Positions 8,122-14,455 of a stretch of 26,156 nt of DNA are shown piece after piece. Position numbers and translations under genes: made by a program. The first letter of the stretch is position 1. Each line of letters starts with the position of its first letter. Where the stretch lies: positions 1 through 26,156 of the forward strand of contig CAYGJN010000023.1 in the NCBI GenBank assembly GCA_964350135.1. Reading direction: 5' to 3'. This DNA comes from CAYGJN01 sp964350135. Its GTDB lineage: Bacteria; Bdellovibrionota; Bacteriovoracia; Bacteriovoracales; Bacteriovoracaceae. Under the pieces are notes generated by a model. That model was not told the DNA's origin, did not search any database, and worked only from the letters and a program-made list of their open reading frames with translations.

Positions 8122-8999
8122 AAAGCAAAGCTTTTATGACAGTTTCCTTGCTGAGTATACTCTCAGCAGCACAGGCAACTACTGGCGATCTTTTTACAAG
8201 TCCAAGTATTAAGCTTGATTCAAGTTCAATAAATTCATCAATTGTTTTTAGAGGGGGCTCTGATATAGGTGGTGGTAATCTTAGTATAGATGATCTCTAT
8301 GAATGGTGTGAAGGGGCCTCTACGGTACTATCTGAAGCATTGAGTACAAGTCGAGTAATCTTGCAATCCTCAGGGAATTATCAAGTAGCTAACCTTGCTC
8401 TTAGACAAGGCTATATAGATGCAATGGATGAGATTAAAAATAAAGATACATCTATTTTAACCTTTAGATCCTTAGAGCGTGGAATTCTTCTTATGGATTT
8501 TGCTGAGGTTGATAATACAAATAATTCAGAAGTTGAAAACCAAGCATTAAATGAGTATTTAACACTTTATACCCAATTTATTATTCAGGATGTAATTGAT
8601 GATCTAGATTTAAATTTTCATATTCCATATCATTATAACTCAGATTTTAAATCTATTGAGCAGTATGAAAAACGTTATATTCGTTATGCCAAACAACAGC
8701 TTTTAATGTTTAATAATTATTTTATAGTTCCAATAAATAAGTACCAAGTTAGTGCGAAAGCTCCAAAGAAATATTTAAAAATGGTAGAAGTTATGTCTAT
8801 TAGTGTAAAAGAAGATATTGAAGATTCCTTTTGGAAAGACCTTCTTTCTTGTGCAAGACTTACACTTCAGTCCATTAATCAAAAAATAGCACCTTACAAT
8901 CAAGGTGATACAACTATATACGCAAACGATCGAATCGCAGTGAACTTAATATTTAAAGACTATATAAACGTATTAGAAAATCTAAACGGATGTCAGTAA
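8118..8999 (+). CDS. Secreted protein B, paralogue of protein A
   Basis: 293 residues starting MKSKAFMTVSLLSILSAAQA, a signal peptide with cleavage likely after AQA. The start codon overlaps the regulator's stop by four bases. The mature part is mostly helical and shares landmarks with protein A (4788-5873): LYEWC near residue 62, LTFRSLERGI, DLDLNF, and TTIYANDR before a C-terminal cysteine. It stops where A's extra beta domain would begin, so B is the single-domain version. No catalytic motif or membrane segment is seen after the signal peptide. A GGAG ribosome site for the next gene overlaps its end, so these genes form one operon. Function unknown; likely a periplasmic or surface helical module. 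Confidence 0.75.
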   Translation: MKSKAFMTVSLLSILSAAQATTGDLFTSPSIKLDSSSINSSIVFRGGSDIGGGNLSIDDLYEWCEGASTVLSEALSTSRVILQSSGNYQVANLALRQGYIDAMDEIKNKDTSILTFRSLERGILLMDFAEVDNTNNSEVENQALNEYLTLYTQFIIQDVIDDLDLNFHIPYHYNSDFKSIEQYEKRYIRYAKQQLLMFNNYFIVPINKYQVSAKAPKKYLKMVEVMSISVKEDIEDSFWKDLLSCARLTLQSINQKIAPYNQGDTTIYANDRIAVNLIFKDYINVLENLNGCQ

Positions 9000-9009
9000 G
9001 GAGATGTAT

Positions 9010-9738
9010 ATGAAAGCAGTATTAGCAATGTTTGTTATGTTGGGCTCATTAAATGTTTATGCACTTGAAGCAGGTGCCTACCAAGGAAAAATTACCGGAA
9101 CGAAAAACAAAGTTCAGCTTATGCTTAGGGAAGCAGTTGGAAGAGAAGGAAGCTTTCTTGGTCTACTTAAGTCTAAAGAAGAGCTGGCTCTTTATGTATT
9201 AGATAAAGCAGCACCGGGATCTTCAACTTATGTAATGACACCTTTTGAAGTTTTAGGTGATGGGGATGTTGGAATTCGTGATGATGATCCTTCACTAGTT
9301 CTTATGATGCTACCAAATGACGGAGATAAAATTCAGTTTAATATTAGTAACTCGAATTCTGGAAATAGTATTGGCTTTCAAAATGCAATGATGTTTTCAG
9401 GAAAAACAACAAAAGTAGAGTGGATAGATAGTATTGCAGGTGCCTATAAGTATGATTGTAGAAAATGTGATGCTCTTATCCTTTCTGGCTTTAATAGTAT
9501 AAGCGGAGAGTCTCAGGGGATTTTTGCGACAGAAAACATTAGTGGTTCATTCGCCATTAGCGAAGAGTGTCCTGGCAAGTATTCTGTTAAAGCTAAAAGA
9601 TTTTTGGCCACAGGGGAAAATGATGCTGATGCTCCTATGAGAATTGGAGTTTTTGTAAAAGAGGGCAGAGATTATGATTTTTTACTTGCTAACCCAGGTA
9701 AGTATAGTGACATCCAAAAATTTGAATTAAAAGATTAA
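9010..9738 (+). CDS. Secreted beta-rich protein of unknown function
   Basis: 242 residues. An ATG at 9004 touches the AAGGAG Shine-Dalgarno with no spacer, so the in-frame ATG at 9010, six bases from it, is the better start and gives the signal peptide MKAVLAMFVMLGSLNVYA. The mature protein starts EAGAYQGKITG and is made of short, glycine-punctuated strands, suggesting a beta-sandwich or barrel. A YDCRKCDA pair (CxxC) and a further CPG cysteine are present. There is no lipobox and no known catalytic signature. It sits ten bases behind secreted protein B and 25 bases ahead of secreted protein C, so it belongs to the TIGR02147 operon. Not recognised. Confidence 0.72.
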   Translation: MKAVLAMFVMLGSLNVYALEAGAYQGKITGTKNKVQLMLREAVGREGSFLGLLKSKEELALYVLDKAAPGSSTYVMTPFEVLGDGDVGIRDDDPSLVLMMLPNDGDKIQFNISNSNSGNSIGFQNAMMFSGKTTKVEWIDSIAGAYKYDCRKCDALILSGFNSISGESQGIFATENISGSFAISEECPGKYSVKAKRFLATGENDADAPMRIGVFVKEGRDYDFLLANPGKYSDIQKFELKD

Positions 9739-9763
9739 CTTAAAATAATAAGGGAAAATTGAC

Positions 9764-10840
9764 ATGAAAAAGATAATACTTTTTTTAACATTATTAACTA
9801 TATCAGTTCAAACAATGGCCAGAGGGCAAAATGATGGACTAGATATTCAACTTACAGATGCTGAGATTGCAGAGCTTAGGCCATGGGCTGAGAATTCGGA
9901 GTTTAGACTTAAGGAGATTCTTCGGATGAGTGAGAATTACTCAATAGATGATAAAATTTCTTATCTCGCAAGCGGTATTGAAAAACTTGTCATAGCAAGT
10001 GCTCCAAGAAAAAGTGAGATTCTTCTTAGGTTTGCTTTAAACAGAGGTCTTAAAATTGTTGATGTAATTGTAAACAATACAGATGGAGAACTTAATGCAA
10101 AAAGAAATATGCTTAGAGTTCTAGAGAGATCAATTGATTTCGCTATTACTTATTACGAAGATGATATTGCCTTTCTTACAAATGGTGCCTATCCAAAAGA
10201 ATCTCTTTCAAGTTTCGGAAAAGATTATGCATTATTTTTTCATGATCTTGTGAAAACAACTTTAGATGCATCAGCACAGTATGAGCTTATGCTTTTAAAC
10301 CTTCACTATCTTAAAATTGATCTTGCTCGAAGTCTTGAAAGAGAAAAATATGCTGGAGAGGTTTTAAAAATTAATGATGCTCTTCTTTTATTACCAACAA
10401 CTGCGCCTTCTTCTGATCAAGTTTCACTTGAAAGAATAAGAGGAATGAAGCAGCTTATAAGACCATTTCTACCTAAAGCTTCGTTTAAAAGGAAGCTTTC
10501 CTACTATGCAAATGCTAAGAATGATTTTAAGGTGAAAATTGGTGATATAGTCCTTCCTGATGGTTGGAAGGTTGGTGATGCTGAAGTTATTGCATATAAC
10601 GCAGAGTCGAAAAAGTTTGTGGTCCGATACAATTATAAAAACTACGAATATAGAATTGAAAATCTTGGTGTGCGTAAAGGTTGTATTCATTCATTTTGTG
10701 TTGGCGATCAAGTCATTCCTGCTGCTTGGGATGTGGTTGGTACTATTTTTGCTGTGAATCCATATACAGAAGAAATAAGGGTTCATTACAATTACAAATA
10801 CTATACTTTTTCTTATGATAGACTAGCTTCAATGGAATAG
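9764..10840 (+). CDS. Secreted protein C with tandem C-terminal repeats
   Basis: 358 residues with signal peptide MKKIILFLTLLTISVQTMA. Residues ~25-240 are helical, with a distant resemblance to proteins A and B (LRFALNRGLKIVD against their SLxRGIxL segment). The final ~110 residues are two copies of a ~45-residue strand-rich unit: GDIVLPDGWKVGDAEVIA...VRYNYKNYEYRIENL, then GDQVIPAAWDVVGTIFAV...VHYNYKYYTFSYDRL. The repeated GDxVxP, YNYKxY and final L make this an internal duplication, likely SH3-like folds. The overall plan (secreted helical body plus C-terminal beta module) parallels protein A, with a different beta module. AAGGG lies nine bases before the ATG. It is the last gene of the operon and is followed by a terminator. 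Function unknown. Confidence 0.75.
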   Translation: MKKIILFLTLLTISVQTMARGQNDGLDIQLTDAEIAELRPWAENSEFRLKEILRMSENYSIDDKISYLASGIEKLVIASAPRKSEILLRFALNRGLKIVDVIVNNTDGELNAKRNMLRVLERSIDFAITYYEDDIAFLTNGAYPKESLSSFGKDYALFFHDLVKTTLDASAQYELMLLNLHYLKIDLARSLEREKYAGEVLKINDALLLLPTTAPSSDQVSLERIRGMKQLIRPFLPKASFKRKLSYYANAKNDFKVKIGDIVLPDGWKVGDAEVIAYNAESKKFVVRYNYKNYEYRIENLGVRKGCIHSFCVGDQVIPAAWDVVGTIFAVNPYTEEIRVHYNYKYYTFSYDRLASME

Positions 10841-10848
10841 ACTAATAT

Positions 10849-10872
10849 CCACCTCTTCTTTTGGAGAGGTGG
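10849..10872. terminator. Terminator hairpin between convergent genes
   Basis: Stem CCACCTCT/AGAGGTGG, extendable by a T-G and a C-G pair to ten pairs around a TTTT loop, followed by TTATTTCTT on the plus strand. It lies eight bases after the stop of protein C and abuts the stop of the minus-strand halogenase, so it probably serves both transcripts. Confidence 0.65.
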
Positions 10873-12381
10873 TTATTTCTTAAGTAAATCCAGTGAATTT
10901 CTTTGATCATAAAAACTTTCAATTAAAGATTGGTGAGTTTTAACCATTTCGTCAAAATTAGAATCTTTAGGTTTACAGTCTTTTTCGATGTCAATATTAG
11001 ATCGCTTCATTCCTGCAAAGATACAATACCAAGAATAATCTAGAAACGGTTTTATTTCAGGTCTTTTCTCTAATACTTCTTTGAAGTTTTCACTATGGTC
11101 CCAAGTATTAATATAAGATAAAAGACGCTGAGAGATGTTTTTGTTTTCTCTATTATCAATCCAGTATTGGGCATCAGATCTTTTGTTCAATAAAAAGTGT
11201 AAAACGATAAAATCATGTACTTCATCAAATTGCCAATTGATGAGTTTATTAAATATCTCTTGAGAATCATTAGAGAAATTTAGAAAGAAATGTTTAAGGG
11301 TCGTAAAAACAAGCATTAAAGCAGTTGCCTCTAGAGGTTCTATAAACCCCTGGGATAAACCTACTGCCAAACAATTATGACTCCAATGCTTTTCCATTCG
11401 TCCAATACGCATTTTTAAATGCTTCGCTTTATAGTCGTCTTTAGTGTCTGGTCCTAAAAGGTTTCGCAACTCATCTTCAGCTTGTTCAGGACTAATATAC
11501 TTTGATGAATAAACATATCCATGACCAAAGCGGTTAGTTAATGGGATTGTCCAGGCCCAACCATTTTTCATAGCTTTTGCTTGGGTATGTGAGGGAATAT
11601 TAATATGATCTTTTATAGGAGTAGAGATCGCTACTGCCCGATCATTAAAAAGACTTTCCTCATAGCTTTTAAAAGGGTTTTTTAATGTTTTTTCTATAAG
11701 CAGGCTTGAAAAACCAGAGCAATCAATAAAAAAATCCGCTGACAGTATTCCATTTTCTTTTGTATGGACCTGGGTAATATGGCCTTGTTCATTTTGTTCA
11801 GCTTTTATAACTGTATCAACAATATGATTAATACCTCTTTCAATAGATTTTTTTTTCAAGAATTCAGCTAAACGTGAGGCATCGAAGTGATAAGCATAAT
11901 TTGAAGAAAATGGTAGCTCTTTTAAAGGAATAGGTGACTTAGACTCTTTTGCAAGTTTTGTATTAAAAAAGAAGTCTTCTGGGTAAATATTAAAATGATG
12001 GCCTTGGCGTTTAAGATCACAAGTTTTATAAAATTGCTCTGAGAACTTTTTATCAAGTCCAGAGGTGAAAGGATGAAAAAAACTTTTATCTTTTTCTTCA
12101 TTAAGCCAATTGCTAAAGTTTATACCAACTTTATAAGTGGCATAACAATAGGGCATCCATTCTTTTTCGGGAATTTCTAACCACTGAAAATAATCACGCA
12201 TATTGGGAGTAGAGCCTTCTCCTACGCCAATTGTGCTAATTTCACTTGATTCAACTAAGGAAATCTCACTGCCTTTTTTGCCCCAGATTTGAGCAAAAAA
12301 AAGTGCACTCATCCAACCCGCCGTACCACCACCAACGATGAGAACTTTAGAAGGCATCTGTTGTTTTGATTTCTGATTCAA
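10873..12381 (-). CDS. Flavin-dependent (tryptophan-type) halogenase
   Basis: 502 residues, the normal length for the Trp_halogenase family (PF04820), which uses FADH2, O2 and halide to halogenate aromatic compounds in the cytoplasm. Hallmarks are all present. The FAD motif is GGGTAGW at 17-23. The active-site lysine is Lys84 in ATYKVGINFSNW, equivalent to Lys79 of PrnA. The halogenase signature WAWTIP is at 275-280. Glu348 in FIEPLEA corresponds to Glu346 of PrnA. The enzyme is therefore predicted active, though its substrate (free tryptophan, another aromatic or a peptide) cannot be deduced. The start is a TTG at 12381 with AAGGA five bases upstream; the ATG eight codons on lacks a ribosome site. 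No flavin reductase, biosynthetic cluster or TonB receptor is nearby, so it stands alone. Confidence 0.9.
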   Translation of the reverse strand: MNQKSKQQMPSKVLIVGGGTAGWMSALFFAQIWGKKGSEISLVESSEISTIGVGEGSTPNMRDYFQWLEIPEKEWMPYCYATYKVGINFSNWLNEEKDKSFFHPFTSGLDKKFSEQFYKTCDLKRQGHHFNIYPEDFFFNTKLAKESKSPIPLKELPFSSNYAYHFDASRLAEFLKKKSIERGINHIVDTVIKAEQNEQGHITQVHTKENGILSADFFIDCSGFSSLLIEKTLKNPFKSYEESLFNDRAVAISTPIKDHINIPSHTQAKAMKNGWAWTIPLTNRFGHGYVYSSKYISPEQAEDELRNLLGPDTKDDYKAKHLKMRIGRMEKHWSHNCLAVGLSQGFIEPLEATALMLVFTTLKHFFLNFSNDSQEIFNKLINWQFDEVHDFIVLHFLLNKRSDAQYWIDNRENKNISQRLLSYINTWDHSENFKEVLEKRPEIKPFLDYSWYCIFAGMKRSNIDIEKDCKPKDSNFDEMVKTHQSLIESFYDQRNSLDLLKK

Positions 12382-12508
12382 GAAAGTCCTTAAAAGAATG
12401 GGAGTGTTTCCCAGGGGCTGACATATTTTATCAGGCTATCTTGAATTATTTATATTTTCAATGGCAATAATAAACATAAGGAATGCTATTACCTAGGGAG
12501 CTAATTAT

Positions 12509-12907
12509 CTATTTACTTGTTTGTCCACTAGGTGAGACTGCTTGAGGTTTTTTACTATGAGAACTTCCTGGAGTCATAGTAAAACAGCCACTTGATCCAT
12601 CAACTAATCTATACATAACTCCAGTAATCCTATGATCAGCTCTAATTCTTCCCACATAAGCAGTAGCATAATAATCGTATTGGTGAGTATAAACTCCTGT
12701 GTATTCATTATAGGTATAAGTGCCGTCGTGATTGCTCCACAGTGGTGTTTCAAACCGGCCTTGCTCATCAAAAATAATGTTTGAAGATGTGGCATCACCT
12801 GTACAATCCCAGTCGTAAGAAACATTCCAGGTAGCATGACCAAAAGGTAAATTGGCATTGGCCATAGATATAAATATAAAAGTGATTAAGCTTAGCTTAT
12901 TGATCAT
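12509..12907 (-). CDS. Small secreted CTGD-type protein, copy 1
   Basis: 132 residues with signal peptide MINKLSLITFIFISMANA and a strong GGAGG ribosome site five bases upstream. The mature protein contains WNVSYDWDCTGD, YTYNE, a YVGR segment, TGVMY and GCFTM. These appear in the same order in the gene at 13445-13792 (WKIHYSWGCTGD, YSYNE, YSGY, EGTM, GCFSM), so the two are paralogues, roughly a quarter to a third identical by eye. Only two cysteines are kept (CTGD and GCF), suggesting one disulfide across a small beta-barrel-like fold. The serine-rich, polar tail is unique to this copy. Unknown function; probably periplasmic or exported. It has its own promoter. Confidence 0.75.
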   Translation of the reverse strand: MINKLSLITFIFISMANANLPFGHATWNVSYDWDCTGDATSSNIIFDEQGRFETPLWSNHDGTYTYNEYTGVYTHQYDYYATAYVGRIRADHRITGVMYRLVDGSSGCFTMTPGSSHSKKPQAVSPSGQTSK

Positions 12908-12928
12908 AAATCCTCCGTGATAGTACTT

Positions 12929-12934
12929 ATTATA
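12929..12934 (-). promoter_or_regulatory. -10 box for the CTGD-type gene copy 1
   Basis: A perfect TATAAT on the minus strand lies 21 bases before the ATG at 12907, leaving room for a leader of about 15 bases with the GGAGG ribosome site. The -35 region (TTATTG at 16-base spacing) is weak. Confidence 0.5.
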
Positions 12935-12972
12935 CCTTTACTTGTGGTCTCAATAAATATGACTCATCCTTG

Positions 12973-13007
12973 CCGCAATAGAGTCACTGTCGTGAACTCA
13001 ATTGCGG
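12973..13007. repeat. Inverted repeat/hairpin upstream of CTGD gene copy 1
   Basis: CCGCAATAGAGT (12973-12984) is matched by ACTCAATTGCGG (12996-13007) with one mismatch. The inner CAC/GTG bases extend the stem with a bulged A, around a TGTC loop. No T-run follows on either strand, so it is more likely a processing or regulatory structure than a terminator. Confidence 0.5.
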
Positions 13008-13023
13008 AAAGCTACACCCAATG

Positions 13024-13149
13024 CCATCCTTTTCAAATTACCTTACGCTTTACTTTAAAATTAGAGAAAAGTGAGGAGCGTACTAAACCGTACGTGACGA
13101 ATTTTTCTCTAATTTTAAAGTAAATGGTAAGGTAATTTCAAAAGAATGG
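13024..13149. repeat. Long imperfect inverted repeat abutting tRNA-Gly 3' end
   Basis: Arms of 47 bases (13024-13070 and 13103-13149) pair at 43 positions; the inner 22 bases on each side are perfect. The 32-base centre holds its own CGTAC/GTACG hairpin (13079-13083, 13090-13094). The right arm's outer three bases are the encoded CCA end of the tRNA on the minus strand, so the structure begins exactly at the tRNA terminus. It could be a miniature mobile element, a stable RNA hairpin in the tRNA trailer, or a folded regulatory RNA. No transposase or direct target duplication is visible. Confidence 0.8.
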
Positions 13150-13222
13150 AGCGCGTGACCCGACTCGAACGGGCGACAACCTGCATGGCAAGCAGGTACT
13201 CTACCAACTGAGTTACACGCGC
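13147..13222 (-). tRNA. trnG: tRNA-Gly (anticodon GCC)
   Basis: 76 bases on the minus strand fold as a full cloverleaf: acceptor GCGCGTG/CACGCGC, D-arm with AGTTGGTAGA, anticodon loop TTGCCAT reading GCC (glycine codons GGC and GGT), and a T-arm with GTTCGAGTC. The discriminator base is U and CCA is encoded at 13149-13147. It is the only RNA gene I see. Confidence 0.95.
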
Positions 13223-13235
13223 TTAAGAGCCAATA

Positions 13236-13241
13236 TTTATA
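13236..13241 (-). promoter_or_regulatory. Extended -10 box of tRNA-Gly
   Basis: The minus strand reads TGTTATAAA, an extended -10 (TGnTATAAA), with the hexamer 13 bases before the tRNA 5' end. A start about seven bases before the tRNA is the usual geometry. No good -35 is seen, consistent with an extended -10 promoter. Confidence 0.5.
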
Positions 13242-13444
13242 ACAAAAGAATCACAACAGGAAAAGAGAGAATTATGACGCGGCCCTTGTGTAAAGGCCGC
13301 AGTAAAAAGAAATTTTAGTTTGAACGCCAGAATCTTCATTAAGAGCGCACCAGGTAGTACCTGGAACTCTTACTCCTTACTACAATATTAAAAATATCCA
13401 TCCCGTCTAAAGAAGCAGTAAGGATTTTTACTTAACGGAATACC

Positions 13445-13792
13445 TTAGAAAATGTCAGTAGGCGGATTTTTTACCATTGAGAAACAGCCAAACTCCATGG
13501 TTTCTTGGGATGTCATTGTGCCTTCAACAGTATCCACTTCGTCAAAGTAGCCACTATAGATAATATTGGCATGGTTAAAAAAATGAGAATAGAATTTAGA
13601 CTCTTCGTTATAGCTATAAAAACCTGTATGCCCAAAGTGGGGAACATAAAAAGTATTATTGTTAAAAAGAGTTATATCATCCGTAAAAAAATCACCTGTA
13701 CAGCCCCAACTATAATGAATTTTCCATGCTCCAACAGGAATAGCAGCAAAGATATTAAAACAAAGTAGTAAAGGAATAATTTTTTTAATCAT
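13445..13792 (-). CDS. Small secreted CTGD-type protein, copy 2
   Basis: 115 residues from the ATG at 13792 (MIKKIIPLLLCFNIFAAIP, a signal peptide). A TTG at 13810 is in frame but has no ribosome site. The ATG overlaps the last codons of the hydroxylase gene by eight bases, so translation is probably coupled. The mature sequence carries WKIHYSWGCTGD, YSYNE, YSGY, EGTM and GCFSM, the same series as in copy 1 (12509-12907) on the far side of the tRNA. Both conserved cysteines are present; the polar tail of copy 1 is absent. Small strand-rich exported protein, function unknown. Cotranscription with a membrane lipid-hydroxylase-like gene is the only functional hint. Confidence 0.72.
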   Translation of the reverse strand: MIKKIIPLLLCFNIFAAIPVGAWKIHYSWGCTGDFFTDDITLFNNNTFYVPHFGHTGFYSYNEESKFYSHFFNHANIIYSGYFDEVDTVEGTMTSQETMEFGCFSMVKNPPTDIF

Positions 13793-14399
13793 TAGTTTTT
13801 CTCTTTTCAACAGTGTTCATAATAAAATCCCATAAAGGGTTGGACACGCCAAACTTTGCATCCGGGCAGACATTATGATGCATGATATGGTGCTTTTTAA
13901 TATATTTTCCAAGTTTTGATTTTAGAGGAAAGTGGTGAATGGCGTAATGAGTATAATCATAAGCAAGATAACCTAAAAGAAAAAATCCCATAAAACAGAA
14001 CAAGTATTCAAAAGGCAGAACTAACGAAAGTCCATAATAAAACAAAACCACAATAACTAAAGCTGGTAGCGGTGGCATAAGAAGTCTTGTGGGAATTCCT
14101 GGCTCTTCATGATGAAGTCCATGAATCATAAAAATCAGTCTTTTTCCTATTTTGGATTTTGCAGGATAGTGAAAAGCAAAACGATGCAAAAAATACTCTA
14201 GGGCAGTCCAAGCAAAAAGAGCTGAGACGCCAAGACTTATGGTTTCAATATAGGAAAGCCCGTGATTGGTCACACCTAGATAGATAAAAGATATGGCCAC
14301 AGGTAGCCAAAGAATAAGTGGAATAATTGGATCGACATGAGTAAATGATTCTAAAAAATCATTTTGAAAGATCCTTACCTCTTTGTATTCGCGTTTCAT
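13785..14399 (-). CDS. Fatty acid hydroxylase / sterol desaturase superfamily protein
   Basis: 204-residue integral membrane di-iron enzyme of the FA_hydroxylase superfamily (PF04116). The histidine clusters are complete: HRFAFH, HGLHH, HYAIHH and HHIMHH, in order and separated by hydrophobic helices. The usual chemistry is O2-dependent hydroxylation of a lipid acyl chain, carotenoid or sterol. The compact form with HRFAFHYP resembles fatty acid 2-hydroxylases acting on sphingolipids. Bacteriovorax stolpii is known to make sphingophosphonolipids with hydroxy fatty acids, so that role is attractive but inferred. A GAGGG ribosome site lies four bases upstream of the ATG. It is the first gene of a two-gene unit with CTGD copy 2. 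Confidence 0.85.
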   Translation of the reverse strand: MKREYKEVRIFQNDFLESFTHVDPIIPLILWLPVAISFIYLGVTNHGLSYIETISLGVSALFAWTALEYFLHRFAFHYPAKSKIGKRLIFMIHGLHHEEPGIPTRLLMPPLPALVIVVLFYYGLSLVLPFEYLFCFMGFFLLGYLAYDYTHYAIHHFPLKSKLGKYIKKHHIMHHNVCPDAKFGVSNPLWDFIMNTVEKRKTND

Positions 14400-14427
14400 A
14401 GAGCCCTCAAAATATAGTCTAAGTTCT

Positions 14428-14433
14428 ATTATA
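14428..14433 (-). promoter_or_regulatory. -10 box of the hydroxylase operon
   Basis: A perfect TATAAT on the minus strand lies 28 bases before the ATG at 14399, in the 56-base gap after the aminomutase stop. The -35 at 17 bases is weak (ATGGCA). It would separate this unit from the upstream operon. Confidence 0.45.
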
Positions 14434-14455
14434 ACGAGGCTTTATGTATTTGCCA

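Larger units (their letters stand above)
12908..13444. other. Structured intergenic region around tRNA-Gly
   Basis: 537 bases between two protein genes. They contain no credible CDS but are rich in structure. From left: a TATAAT promoter, a hairpin at 12973-13007, a 126-bp inverted repeat at 13024-13149, tRNA-Gly at 13147-13222 with its promoter, a GCGGCC/GGCCGC hairpin at 13279-13300, and a perfect CCAGGTA-G-TACCTGG palindrome at 13350-13364 nested in AAGAG/CTCTT. A wider 8-bp pair TCCTTACT/AGTAAGGA lies at 13374-13381 and 13417-13424, followed by TTTTT on the plus strand. Confidence 0.6.

Noticed and set aside
9004..9009. ATG at 9004 as start of the beta-rich secreted protein
   Set aside because: It touches the AAGGAG with no spacing; the ATG at 9010 has the right distance and starts the signal peptide.
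4779..10877. Shared 14-mer GAGAGGTGGTTATT at two minus-strand gene ends
   Set aside because: A match of this length is expected about once by chance in a window of this size, and only the second copy is in a hairpin.
12917..13123. Possible 68-residue plus-strand protein
   Set aside because: It runs through a promoter and two inverted repeats, has no ribosome site, and its codons are explained by the palindromic DNA.
13147..13222. Genomic-island attachment site at tRNA-Gly
   Set aside because: No integrase and no second copy of the tRNA 3' end is found in the window; the flanking repeat is inverted, not direct.
13374..13430. Plus-strand intrinsic terminator (TCCTTACT/AGTAAGGA plus TTTTT)
   Set aside because: The loop is 35 bases and no plus-strand gene ends there, so I list it only as part of the structured region.
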